Shown: one piece after another, positions 34,927-43,928 of the stretch
Position numbering within the stretch: position 1 is the stretch's first letter
Layout of the letters: each line of letters opens with the position of its first letter
Assembly: GCF_944324505.1 (NCBI RefSeq)
Contig: NZ_CALUWO010000002.1
Location: forward strand, 301,112 to 365,111
Direction of reading: 5' to 3'
Length of the DNA stretch: 64,000 nucleotides
From: an uncultured Desulfovibrio sp.
GTDB taxonomy: Bacteria > Desulfobacterota > Desulfovibrionia > Desulfovibrionales > Desulfovibrionaceae
Notes under the pieces: model-generated
Seen by the model: only the letters and a program-made list of their open reading frames with translations
Told to the model about the DNA's origin: nothing
Databases searched by the model: none
Translations under genes and position numbers: made by a program

Positions 34927-37590
34927 ATGCTTACCGCCAAAGAAATACGACAGAAATATCTTGCCTTCTTTGCCCGTCACGGGCACATGATCGTGCCCTC
35001 CGGCCCCATCATTCCCGCCAAAGACCCCACCCTGCTCTTCACCAATGCGGGCATGGTGCCCTTCAAGAAATACTTTACCGGTGAGGAAACGCCGCCCTGC
35101 CGCCGCATGACCTCGGCCCAGAAGTGCCTGCGTGTTTCCGGCAAGCACAATGACCTGGAAAACGTGGGCCGTACCGCCCGGCACCATACCTTCTTTGAAA
35201 TGCTGGGCAATTTCTCCTTCGGCGACTATTTCAAGCGCGAGGCCATCCACATGGCCTGGGAATTCGTGACCGAGGAACTGCGCCTGCCCAAAGAACGGCT
35301 CTGGATCACCATCTACCGCGATGATGACGAGGCCGCGGCCATCTGGCACGACGAAATCGGCATTCCCCTGGAACGCATCGTGCGCCTGGGCGAGAAGGAC
35401 AATTTCTGGACCATGGGCGATACCGGCCCCTGCGGTCCCTGTTCGGAAATCCACTTTGACCAGGGCGAGGACATGGCCTGCGGCCCCCACTGCGGCGTGG
35501 GACAATGCGACTGTGACCGCTTCCTGGAAATCTGGAATCTGGTCTTCACCCAGTTTGACCAGCAGGCCGATGGCAGCCGCCTGCCGCTGGCCAGGCCCAA
35601 TATCGATACGGGCATGGGCCTGGAACGCATTGCCGCCGTCTGTCAGGGCAAGCGCTCCAATTTTGACTGCGATCTTTTCCAGGACATCATCCAGTACGCG
35701 GCGGCCCAGGCCCATGTGCAGTACAGCTACAGCGCGCCGGATACCAACGAGGTGGACACGGCTCTGCGCGTCATTGCCGACCATGCCCGCTCGGCGGCCT
35801 TCCTCATTGCGGCGGGCATTCTGCCCTCCAACGAAGGCCGGGGCTATGTGCTGCGCCGGCTCATCCGCCGCGCGCTGCGTTTTGCCACGCTCATGGGCGT
35901 GCACGAACCCTTCCTCTACCGTGTCTGCCGCAAGGTCACGGACATCATGGGAGACGACTATCCCGAACTGATCGAGCAGGCCGACTTCATCAGCCGCGCG
36001 GTCCACGAAGAAGAACAGCGCTTTTCCCTGACCCTGGGCAAGGGGCTTGAGCTGCTGGAAGCCGAGCTGACCCAGCTGGCTGCCCGCGGCGAAACGCTCA
36101 TTCCCGGAGAATTCTGCTTCAGGCTCTCGGACACCTACGGCTTCCCGCTGGATATCGTCACCGACGTCTCCGAAAAGCGCGGCTTTCAGGTGGACGCCGA
36201 GGGCTTTGAAGAACAGCTGGCCCTGCAACGCCGCCGTGCCCGCGAACATCAGAAAAAGGCCGGTCTGCTGGGACAGGACAACGGCGAAAATCCGCTGGCT
36301 CACCTGGTGGATGCCGGCCTGACCAGCACCTATGTGGGCGACACCACGCTGGAGGCGGATTCACGCATCACGGCCCTGCTGGATGCCCAGGGGCAGCCGG
36401 CCCCCAGCCTGAACCAGGGAGAACGGGGCTATGTGGCCACGGCGCAGACCCCCTTCTACGGGGAATCCGGCGGACAGGTCGGCGATACGGGCAGCCTGAA
36501 CGGACAGAACGGGGCACAGGCCCGCGTCCTTGCCACGCTGAAACCCGCGGCGAGCCTCATGGTGCACGAGGTGGAAGTGACTGCCGGCGCCCTGCACGCG
36601 GAAGACGCCGTCCGCCTGATCGTGGATGCCACCCGCCGTGAAGCCGTGACCCGCAACCACAGCGCCACCCATCTGCTGCATGCGGCCCTGCGCAAGGTGC
36701 TTGGCAAGCATGTGAAGCAGGCCGGCTCGCTGGTGACGGACGAACGCCTGCGCTTTGACTTCTGCCATCTGTCGGCCCTGACGCCGGAGGAACTGGCGGC
36801 CGTGGAACGGGAGGTCAGTGCGTCCATCATGGCCGATGCGCCGGTGCATATTGACGAAATGGCGCGCGAAGATGCCGAAAAGCTGGGCGCCATGGCCCTG
36901 TTTGGCGAAAAGTACGGCCATACCGTGCGCGTGGTGCGCATGGGTGATACGGCGCAGCCCCTTTCCTGCGAATTGTGCGGCGGCAGCCATGTGACCCGCA
37001 CCGGGGTCATCGGCCCCTTCCTCATCATGAGCGAAAGCGGCGTGGCTGCGGGCATTCGCCGCATCGAAGCCCTCACGGGCTGGAAGGCCCTGGAAGCCAT
37101 CTGGCAGCAGCGGACCGGCCTGCACGAGGCCGCGGCCCTGCTCAAGACCCGGCCCGATCAGCTGAACGAACGCATCCAGGCCCTTCAGGCCGAAACCAAG
37201 AAGCTGCGCAAGGCCATGGAAAAAGCCGCCGCGCCCGCATCCGGCGACATCATGCAGGGACTTGAGGAAGTGAACGGCATCAAGCTGCTCACGGCCCGCC
37301 TGGACAATGTGCCCGTCAAGGCCCTGCGCGATCTCATGGACGGCGTGCGCTCCCGCCTGCCTTCGGGCATTGCCTGTCTGGCCACGGTGGAAGGCGAGAA
37401 GGTGGGCCTGCTGCTCTATGTTTCCAAGGATCTTCATGACCGCTTCACCGCGCCCGCGCTCATCAAGGCCGTGGCCGCGCCCTGCGGCGGTTCCGGTGGC
37501 GGCCGTCCCGACCTCGCGCAGGCGGGCGGCAGCAAGGTCGACGGCATCGATGCCGCCTTCAGGACCCTCAAACAGGAAATCGGCGGCTAG
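34927..37590 (+). CDS. alaS: Alanyl-tRNA synthetase
   Basis: This 887-residue class II synthetase charges tRNA-Ala. Motif 1 through 3 are present ([74 protein letters not shown]). The editing domain has the metal motif [16 protein letters not shown] and the CGGSHV site. The C-terminal DHH/coiled-coil part contains [16 protein letters not shown]. Start 34927 has GAGG upstream. The ahbC gene follows after 21 bases, and the recA-alaS order is common. Confidence 0.99.
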   Translation: MLTAKEIRQKYLAFFARHGHMIVPSGPIIPAKDPTLLFTNAGMVPFKKYFTGEETPPCRRMTSAQKCLRVSGKHNDLENVGRTARHHTFFEMLGNFSFGDYFKREAIHMAWEFVTEELRLPKERLWITIYRDDDEAAAIWHDEIGIPLERIVRLGEKDNFWTMGDTGPCGPCSEIHFDQGEDMACGPHCGVGQCDCDRFLEIWNLVFTQFDQQADGSRLPLARPNIDTGMGLERIAAVCQGKRSNFDCDLFQDIIQYAAAQAHVQYSYSAPDTNEVDTALRVIADHARSAAFLIAAGILPSNEGRGYVLRRLIRRALRFATLMGVHEPFLYRVCRKVTDIMGDDYPELIEQADFISRAVHEEEQRFSLTLGKGLELLEAELTQLAARGETLIPGEFCFRLSDTYGFPLDIVTDVSEKRGFQVDAEGFEEQLALQRRRAREHQKKAGLLGQDNGENPLAHLVDAGLTSTYVGDTTLEADSRITALLDAQGQPAPSLNQGERGYVATAQTPFYGESGGQVGDTGSLNGQNGAQARVLATLKPAASLMVHEVEVTAGALHAEDAVRLIVDATRREAVTRNHSATHLLHAALRKVLGKHVKQAGSLVTDERLRFDFCHLSALTPEELAAVEREVSASIMADAPVHIDEMAREDAEKLGAMALFGEKYGHTVRVVRMGDTAQPLSCELCGGSHVTRTGVIGPFLIMSESGVAAGIRRIEALTGWKALEAIWQQRTGLHEAAALLKTRPDQLNERIQALQAETKKLRKAMEKAAAPASGDIMQGLEEVNGIKLLTARLDNVPVKALRDLMDGVRSRLPSGIACLATVEGEKVGLLLYVSKDLHDRFTAPALIKAVAAPCGGSGGGRPDLAQAGGSKVDGIDAAFRTLKQEIGG

Positions 37591-37611
37591 CCGCCAAAAG
37601 GATAATATGTC

Positions 37612-38793
37612 ATGATCGGTATTTCCAAACTCTACTGCGGACAGGTGGAACCCTCCGACGCCCTGCGCTACGGCCGCCAGTCCGGTCAGCTGCCTTCGCA
37701 TCTGCTCCAGTTCTCCAAGGACAAGAAACCCGTGGTCGTGTGGAACATGACCCAGCGCTGCAATCTCAAGTGCGTGCACTGCTACGCCCAGGCCGTCCCC
37801 GTGGATGGCGCGGACGATATTTCCACCGAAAAAGCCAAGGCCATGATTGACGACCTGGCCGCCTACGGCGCGCCGGTCATGCTCTTCTCCGGCGGCGAAC
37901 CGCTGGTGCGCAAGGACCTGGTGGAACTGGCCAGCCATGCCACGGCCAAGGGCATGCGTGCGGTCATTTCCACCAACGGTACCCTCATCACCAAGGAAAA
38001 GGCCCGCCAGCTCAAGCAGGTGGGGCTTTCCTACGTGGGCATTTCCCTGGACGGCATGGAAGCGGTGCATGATCACTTCCGCGGCGTACCGGGCGCCTTC
38101 AAAAAGGCCCTGGAAGGCATTGCCAACTGTCAGGAAGAGGGTCTCAAGGTGGGCCTGCGCTTCACCATCAACAAGCGTAACGTGGCCGAAATTCCCGGTA
38201 TCTTCCGCCTGCTGCGCGAACGCCAGGTGCCCCGCGCCTGTTTCTATCACCTGGTCTATTCCGGCCGCGGCTCCGAACTCATCAAGGAAGACCTGGACCA
38301 TGCCGAAACCCGCCAGGTGCTGGACCTCATCATGGACGAGACCCGCGCCTGCTTCGATGCCGGCCAGCCCAAGGAAATCCTCACCGTGGACAATCACGCC
38401 GACGGCCCCTACGTCTGGATGCGCCTCAAGCGCGAAGATCCCAAGCGCGCCGAAGAAGTGTTTGAGCTGCTGCAATACAACGAGGGCAACAACTCCGGCC
38501 GCGGCATCGGCTGCATCTCCTGGGACGGCAAGGTGCATGCCGACCAGTTCTGGCGCAATCACGTCTTCGGCAATGTGCTGGAGCGCCCCTTCTCCCAGAT
38601 CTGGGATGATCCCAACATCGAACTGCTGCACAAGCTCAAGGACAAGAAGGCCTATGTGAAGGGCCGCTGTGCCAAGTGCCGCTTCCTCAACATCTGCGGC
38701 GGCAACTTCCGTGCCCGCGCCGAAGCCTACTATGGCGACGAATGGGCGCAGGACCCGGCCTGCTACCTCACGGACGAGGAAATCGGCCTGTAA
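37612..38793 (+). CDS. ahbC: AhbC: 12,18-didecarboxysiroheme deacetylase (radical SAM)
   Basis: This 393-residue radical SAM enzyme acts in the alternative (siroheme-dependent) haem pathway, removing acetate side chains to yield Fe-coproporphyrin III. The SAM cluster motif is C50-x3-C54-x2-C57 in QRCNLKCVHCYAQ. The C-terminal SPASM-like cluster has Cys353, 356 and 362 and the tail DPACYLTDEEIGL, shared with NirJ-type haem d1 enzymes. NirJ-like paralogue naming is the main alternative, but the presence of hemB, ahbD and a siroheme decarboxylase subunit nearby favours AhbC. Confidence 0.85.
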   Translation: MIGISKLYCGQVEPSDALRYGRQSGQLPSHLLQFSKDKKPVVVWNMTQRCNLKCVHCYAQAVPVDGADDISTEKAKAMIDDLAAYGAPVMLFSGGEPLVRKDLVELASHATAKGMRAVISTNGTLITKEKARQLKQVGLSYVGISLDGMEAVHDHFRGVPGAFKKALEGIANCQEEGLKVGLRFTINKRNVAEIPGIFRLLRERQVPRACFYHLVYSGRGSELIKEDLDHAETRQVLDLIMDETRACFDAGQPKEILTVDNHADGPYVWMRLKREDPKRAEEVFELLQYNEGNNSGRGIGCISWDGKVHADQFWRNHVFGNVLERPFSQIWDDPNIELLHKLKDKKAYVKGRCAKCRFLNICGGNFRARAEAYYGDEWAQDPACYLTDEEIGL

Positions 38794-38817
38794 TTCCCGC
38801 CTTTCCGCCCGGCACGT

Positions 38818-38838
38818 CCGGCGCCCCTGCGGCGCCGG
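38818..38838 (+). terminator. Terminator-like hairpin after ahbC
   Basis: CCGGCGCC and GGCGCCGG pair around CCTGC, with further outer pairing of GCCCGG-type bases on both sides. No T tract follows. Confidence 0.45.
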
Positions 38839-38952
38839 GCGGCCGGGAAAGGCTGCCCCCTACTCCCGGGGGCAGCAGCCCGCCCGGTACGCCCCCAAAC
38901 CTTCCCGTGACACCCGGCGGCAACGCCCTTCCCATGCTGTAAAGGACGCACT

Positions 38953-40485
38953 ATGCGCCTGCCTGCCTCCCTTTCCGGTAGTGTCGTTTCCCTTCTGCTG
39001 ACCCTGACCATGGCCGGCCAGAGCCTGCTGACGCAGCATCTGAGCGGCATTGATGTGCAGGGACTCATCCTTATGGACGTAGCGGCGGCCCTGCTGCTTG
39101 TGCTGCTCTGTAGCCGGGGCCTGCTGCGAGCAATGAGTCTGCTGCAAAGCCTGTTTTCTCTCTTCTGTCTCAGCTATGCCTCCTGCATGGGCATGCCGCC
39201 GACGCTTGCCGCCGTCCTTCACGGCAGCAAACAGATACTGGGCATGGATCTGCGCAGTCTGTACAGCTATCTCGATGTTGCCGCCCTGGGCATTCTGTCA
39301 CTCTTCCTTATTGCGCAGTGGTGGCTTTGCGGCCACATTCCCCGCCACAGGCGGCGCTGGCCGGCCCTCATTCCGGCCTGCATCCTGCTGGCGGCGCAAT
39401 GCAACGCCTGCCTGATCCAGCCGCCCCGGCAGTTCTCGCCGGAATTTGTGACGGGCGAAGGCCGATCCCTCTTTGAGCCTCCGGCGCGCCGCTCTCTCAA
39501 GTACCGGGGCTATCTGTCCACCTTTCTGCTGGAAGCAGGATCAGGCGCAGCCTTCTCTCCGGTTCATGCTCCCGCCCAAATCTGTTCTGCTGCGGGAACG
39601 GAAACCCTGCCTCTCCCCGCAAGCCCTTCACAGGTGGCACTGGTACAGGTGGAATCCCTTGACTTTGAACTGCTGGAAATGAACGTGGACGGGCAGCCTG
39701 TCATGCCCTTTCTGCGCTCCCTGCTCCCGGACGCCATCCTGCTTCGTCTGAACGGCATCAAGAAACTGGCTTCTGCCAATTCCGACTTTGAAATCTTCAA
39801 CGGCCTGGAAGCCAGCACAGATATTGTTCATTACGAATACGAAAAGGACTATCCGCGCAGCCTTATCCCGCATCTGACCGCGGGAGGCCGCCCCGTGGAA
39901 GTCTTCCACGGTCTTCCTGCCGAGTATATGAACCTCAAGGCAGCGTACAAATTGCAGGGCTTCACGCGCTACCATGACATCGAGGTCATGCGTGCTGCCG
40001 GTGTCAGGCCGCTGGACTGCTGGTGGGCAGGCGTCGTCAGAGACAGCGATCTTTTCGACTATGCTGCCCGCAAGATGCCTTCTGGTCCCTTTGTCCAGTT
40101 TATCATCACCATGAGCATGCATCTGCCCGAATATGTGCATCTGGTCACCAAAGACCGGCGTTTCACCTCGTCTCCACGCGCTGCCTTTCTCACGCTGGCC
40201 CACGATACGGATGCCGCCCTGAAACGCTATGTGGAAAAACTGCCCTCAGGCACCATGCTCATCCTCTGGGGCGACCACCGCTCCTACGCCCCGGGCAATT
40301 CCGGCCAGGTTCCCTTCCTGGTCTATACCAAGGGGCAGCGGCACCATTTTGACGGCCGCGACCTGCCCGGCCTGACCCGCTGCAAGATGCATTACTATCT
40401 GCGCCGCCTGCTGGGCTGCCCGGCCATGGCGCCGCAGGGACAGTGCCCCCGCACAGACCGCACGGAGCCGCAAAAGCGTCCGTAA
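38953..40485 (+). CDS. LTA-synthase-like membrane sulfatase/phosphoglycerol transferase
   Basis: This 510-residue protein has four or five N-terminal membrane helices (up to about 155) and a large outer sulfatase-fold domain. Metal-site motifs align with LtaS-type enzymes: Glu234 in VQVESLDFELL, and Asp441-His442 in LWGDHRS, with MSMHLPEY between. At the position of the LtaS catalytic threonine (the TSDxEF motif) this protein has Asn276 (N-S-D-F-E-I). It may therefore be inactive or use another residue. The donor and acceptor are unknown. It lies inside the haem gene region, convergent with dgkA. Confidence 0.75.
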   Translation: MRLPASLSGSVVSLLLTLTMAGQSLLTQHLSGIDVQGLILMDVAAALLLVLLCSRGLLRAMSLLQSLFSLFCLSYASCMGMPPTLAAVLHGSKQILGMDLRSLYSYLDVAALGILSLFLIAQWWLCGHIPRHRRRWPALIPACILLAAQCNACLIQPPRQFSPEFVTGEGRSLFEPPARRSLKYRGYLSTFLLEAGSGAAFSPVHAPAQICSAAGTETLPLPASPSQVALVQVESLDFELLEMNVDGQPVMPFLRSLLPDAILLRLNGIKKLASANSDFEIFNGLEASTDIVHYEYEKDYPRSLIPHLTAGGRPVEVFHGLPAEYMNLKAAYKLQGFTRYHDIEVMRAAGVRPLDCWWAGVVRDSDLFDYAARKMPSGPFVQFIITMSMHLPEYVHLVTKDRRFTSSPRAAFLTLAHDTDAALKRYVEKLPSGTMLILWGDHRSYAPGNSGQVPFLVYTKGQRHHFDGRDLPGLTRCKMHYYLRRLLGCPAMAPQGQCPRTDRTEPQKRP

Positions 40486-40601
40486 GGCATGCGCCTCTGC
40501 CAGTGCCGATATGTGCACAGTATAGTCAGAAGAAAGAGGAACCTTGCCCGGGGTCACGGGGAGAAACGTGGCGAGCGACCCCAGCGAAAGACGGCCGACC
40601 G

Positions 40602-40988
40602 TCAGTCCAGCACACGCGCCAGCAGAAAGCCCAGCCAGACCACGGCCAGAAAGCACTGGGCCGTGAACTGCGCCGCGCTGCCCATGTCCTTGGCCTTTTT
40701 GGACAGGGGATGGCGCTCCAGCGAAATACGGTCCACCACGTTTTCAATGGCGCTGTTGAGCAATTCCACCAGCAGGCAGATCACCAGGGGCAGTACCAGC
40801 ACTATCCGCTCGCTCCAGCTCTCCCCCAGCCAGCAGGCCAGCGGCATGCCCGCCACCGCCAGCAGAACAATCTGACGAAAGGCCTCCTCGTCCTGCCAGG
40901 CGGCCCTGTACCCGTCCAGCGAATAGCGTACGGCATTCCGCAGGCGCTGGAGGCCGCGTCGTCCCTTCATGTCATTGCGTTCTTCCAT
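40602..40988 (-). CDS. dgkA: Diacylglycerol kinase DgkA
   Basis: This 128-residue membrane enzyme phosphorylates diacylglycerol. It has three predicted helices and the family signature SAIENVVDRISLERHPLSKKAKDMGSAAQF, containing the catalytic Glu and Asp. A basic N-terminus (MKGRRGLQRLRNAVRYSLDG) precedes an amphipathic helix. Start 40988 has GGAG upstream; an inner start at 40970 would also be plausible. It is convergent with the sulfatase-like gene, which could produce diacylglycerol if active. Confidence 0.93.
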   Translation of the reverse strand: MEERNDMKGRRGLQRLRNAVRYSLDGYRAAWQDEEAFRQIVLLAVAGMPLACWLGESWSERIVLVLPLVICLLVELLNSAIENVVDRISLERHPLSKKAKDMGSAAQFTAQCFLAVVWLGFLLARVLD

Positions 40989-41144
40989 GGGAGATTCTCC
41001 TGGGAACGGCCGCCGTGCGGGCGGCGGCTTTGTGTGATGGTCCACTTTTCCCCTGCGTCATTTTGAGCTATAGTGCCTCGCACATCAGGACAGCCTGATC
41101 GTATCAGTCCACAACCGCGGGATTTTCCCGCATCGAGGTATATC

Positions 41145-42131
41145 ATGCAAAGCTTTCATCGTGGTCGCCGCCTGCGCAGCTCTGCCCGGGTGCGCGAAAT
41201 GGTGCGCGAAACCGCGCCCCTGCTGGCTGAAGACCTTATCATGCCCTACTTTGTGGTGGAACATGACGATCCCCACTTCCGCAAGGAAATCAGCGCCATG
41301 CCCGGCCAGTACCAGCTGTCGCTGGACGAACTGGAAAAGCAGGTGGAAAAGGCCGTGAATAACGGCCTCAAGGCCACCATCATCTTTGGCATTCCGGCCG
41401 TCAAGGACGAAAAGGCCTCGGGCGCCTATGCCGAAGACGGCATCGTACAGCAGGCCGTCCGCCGGCTCAAGAAGCGCTGGCCCGACCTGTATGTCATTAC
41501 CGACGTCTGCCTGTGCGAATACATGAGCCATGGGCACTGCGGCGTGCTGACCCCCGAAGGGGCCGTGCTCAATGATCCCACCCTGCCCCTGCTGGCCAAG
41601 ACCGCCGTGAGCCATGTGGCGGCCGGCGCGGACATGGTGGCGCCCTCGGATATGATGGACGGGCGCGTGGCCGCCATCCGCCAGGCGCTGGACGAGGCCG
41701 GCTACAGCATGACGCCCATCATGTCCTATGCCGTGAAATATGCCTCCGCCTTCTACGGTCCCTTCCGCGAGGCGGCCGAATCCGCCCCTGCCTGCGGTGA
41801 CCGCAAGGCCTATCAGATGGATCCCTGCAATGCCCGCGAAGCCCGCATCGAAGCCCTGGCGGACCTGGACGAAGGGGCAGACTGCCTCATCGTCAAGCCG
41901 GCCGGTCCCTATATGGACATCCTGCGCCAGGTGCGCGATCTGACGGATGTGCCCCTGTGCGCCTATCAGGTCAGCGGCGAATATGCCATGATCCGGGCAG
42001 CGGGCATCAACGGCTGGATCGATGAAGAGGCCGTCATGCTGGAAAGCCTGCTGGGCCTGAAGCGGGCCGGCGCCAAGATGCTCATTACCTATTTCACGGA
42101 AACCCTGCTGGAAAAAAGGCTGGTTCGCTAA
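41145..42131 (+). CDS. hemB: Delta-aminolevulinic acid dehydratase (porphobilinogen synthase)
   Basis: This 328-residue enzyme condenses two aminolevulinate molecules to porphobilinogen, the shared tetrapyrrole precursor. The zinc-site cysteines are Cys122, Cys124 and Cys132 in DVCLCEYMSHGHCG, so it is the zinc-dependent type. Schiff-base lysines are Lys198 (YAVKYASAFYGPFREA) and Lys251 (IVKPAGPYMD). GAGG precedes the ATG at 41145. The stop codon overlaps the ahbD start by one base, coupling the two. Confidence 0.98.
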   Translation: MQSFHRGRRLRSSARVREMVRETAPLLAEDLIMPYFVVEHDDPHFRKEISAMPGQYQLSLDELEKQVEKAVNNGLKATIIFGIPAVKDEKASGAYAEDGIVQQAVRRLKKRWPDLYVITDVCLCEYMSHGHCGVLTPEGAVLNDPTLPLLAKTAVSHVAAGADMVAPSDMMDGRVAAIRQALDEAGYSMTPIMSYAVKYASAFYGPFREAAESAPACGDRKAYQMDPCNAREARIEALADLDEGADCLIVKPAGPYMDILRQVRDLTDVPLCAYQVSGEYAMIRAAGINGWIDEEAVMLESLLGLKRAGAKMLITYFTETLLEKRLVR

Positions 42132-43306
42132 TGGACGGACATACCGCACATCCCGCAGCCGGACATCCCGGCGGACACCCCGGGCATCCGGGGGGACATC
42201 CAGGGGGAAAGCCGGGAGGCCATCCCGGCGGCAGGCCGCGCCTGCTGCCCGACGGCTCCCCCACCTGCAAGCTCATTGCCTGGGAGGTGACCCGCTCCTG
42301 CAACCTGGCCTGCAAGCACTGCCGGGCCGAGGCGCACCCGGAACCCTATCCGGGCGAGCTGTCCACCGAAGAGGCCAAGGCCCTCATCGACACCTTCCCC
42401 GAGGTGGGCAATCCCATCATCATTTTCACCGGCGGCGATCCCATGATGCGCCCCGATGTCTATGACCTGGTGGCCTATGCCCACGGCAAGGGACTGCATT
42501 GCGCCTTTTCGCCCAACGGCACCCTCATCACGCCGGAACTGGCACAGAAAATCCGCGATGCCGGTGTGGAGCGGGTCTCCATCTCCATTGACGGGGCCGA
42601 TGCCGCCAGTCATGACGACTTCCGCGGCGTGCCCGGCGCCTTCGAGGCCTCCATGCGGGGCATCGACTACCTCAAGCAGGCAGGGGTGCCCTTCCAGATC
42701 AATACCACGGTGACCCGCAACAATCTGCACAGCTTCCGGGATATCTTCCACCTGTGCGAACGCATCGGAGCCGCGGCGTGGCACATCTTCCTGCTGGTGC
42801 CCATGGGCCGGGCCTCCGGTCTGGCCGATCAGGTCATCAGCGCCCAGGAGTACGAGGACGTGCTGCACTGGCTCTATGACTTCCGCAAGACCACCAGCAT
42901 GCACCTCAAGGCCACCTGTGCGCCGCACTATTACCGCATCATGCGGCAGCGCGCCCACGAGGAAGGCATTGCCGTCACGCCCGACACCTTCGGCATGGAT
43001 GCCCTGACCCGCGGCTGCCTGGGCGGCACGGGCTTCTGCTTCATCAGTCATACGGGGCAGGTGCAGCCCTGCGGCTACCTGGAGCTGAACTGCGGCAACA
43101 TCCGGGAAACGCCCTTCCCGGAAATCTGGCGCAACAGCAGCTACTTCCGGCAGTTCCGCGACCAGTCCGCCTACGAGGGCAAATGCGGCGTCTGCGAATT
43201 CCACAAGGTCTGCGGCGGCTGCCGCGCCCGTGCCTGGAGCATGACCGGCAATCACATGGGGCCTGAACCCCTGTGCACCTACGAACCCAAACGGCAGGCC
43301 CGCTAG
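42131..43306 (+). CDS. ahbD: AhbD: haem b synthase (radical SAM), His-rich N-terminus
   Basis: This 391-residue radical SAM enzyme is predicted to decarboxylate Fe-coproporphyrin III to haem b. The SAM cluster motif is C57-x3-C61-x2-C64 in SCNLACKHCRAEAHP. The SPASM-like end has CGVCEFHKVCGGCRARA. The N-terminal 34 residues are a His/Gly/Pro run (repeated G-H-P-G-G units), an extension that may bind metal or haem. It starts inside the hemB stop codon. The distinction from AhbC rests on the GCRARA C-terminal form and operon position. Confidence 0.83.
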   Translation: MDGHTAHPAAGHPGGHPGHPGGHPGGKPGGHPGGRPRLLPDGSPTCKLIAWEVTRSCNLACKHCRAEAHPEPYPGELSTEEAKALIDTFPEVGNPIIIFTGGDPMMRPDVYDLVAYAHGKGLHCAFSPNGTLITPELAQKIRDAGVERVSISIDGADAASHDDFRGVPGAFEASMRGIDYLKQAGVPFQINTTVTRNNLHSFRDIFHLCERIGAAAWHIFLLVPMGRASGLADQVISAQEYEDVLHWLYDFRKTTSMHLKATCAPHYYRIMRQRAHEEGIAVTPDTFGMDALTRGCLGGTGFCFISHTGQVQPCGYLELNCGNIRETPFPEIWRNSSYFRQFRDQSAYEGKCGVCEFHKVCGGCRARAWSMTGNHMGPEPLCTYEPKRQAR

Positions 43307-43366
43307 CCCGCCGGATTGTCCAGGGGCGGCCCGCCATGGCGGGCTGCCCCGCCTGCAAGGAGAACC

Positions 43367-43882
43367 ATGCCACACACCACGCAGCCCGTGCCCGACGGCG
43401 CCACCTTTTCTCCCGAACCGGTGACCCTGGATGCCCTGGACAGGCAGCTGCTGGACATTATCCAGACTGCCTTTCCCCTGACGCCCCGCCCCTATGCCGA
43501 CCTGGGAACCATGGTGGGCATCAGCGAGCAGGAAGCCTTTGAGCGCATCCGCTCCCTGCGCCAGCGCCACATCATCCGCCGGCTGGGGGCCAATTTTCAG
43601 TCCTCCAAGCTGGGCTTTGTCTCCACCCTCTGCGCTGCCAAGGTGGACGATGACAAGATGGACGCCTTTGTGGCCGCGGTCAACGCCTGCCCGGGCGTGA
43701 CGCACAACTATCTGCGCGAGCACCGCTACAATATCTGGTTCACCTGCATCGGCCCCTCTCGCGAGGACGTGCAGCACACCCTGGATCAGATCACTGCCCG
43801 CACGGGGGTCCCCATTCTCAATCTGCCGGCCACCAGACTGTTCAAGATCCGGGTGGATTTCCGCATGAAGGACGGCAAATAA
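43367..43882 (+). CDS. ahbB: Siroheme decarboxylase subunit (AhbA or AhbB, Lrp/AsnC-like)
   Basis: This 171-residue Lrp-like protein has an N-terminal helix-turn-helix region (LDRQLLDIIQTAFPLTPRPYADLGTMVGISEQEAFERIRSLRQRHIIRRLGANF) and a C-terminal ferredoxin-like fold with YLREHRYNIWFTCIG. AhbA and AhbB form the enzyme that converts siroheme to 12,18-didecarboxysiroheme; the YNIWFT segment is characteristic of such subunits. The beta label is provisional, since the partner subunit is not in the window. A plain transcription factor is less likely given the operon. Confidence 0.7.
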   Translation: MPHTTQPVPDGATFSPEPVTLDALDRQLLDIIQTAFPLTPRPYADLGTMVGISEQEAFERIRSLRQRHIIRRLGANFQSSKLGFVSTLCAAKVDDDKMDAFVAAVNACPGVTHNYLREHRYNIWFTCIGPSREDVQHTLDQITARTGVPILNLPATRLFKIRVDFRMKDGK

Positions 43883-43928
43883 CTTCTTTTCGATCCGCCC
43901 GGAGCGGATCCTCTCCCAAGGAGAAACC

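Noticed and set aside
42137..42233. Direct repeats at the start of ahbD considered as a CRISPR-like or tandem DNA repeat
   Set aside because: The repeats are in frame, code for G-H-P-G-G units and have no spacers, so they are a protein low-complexity tract.
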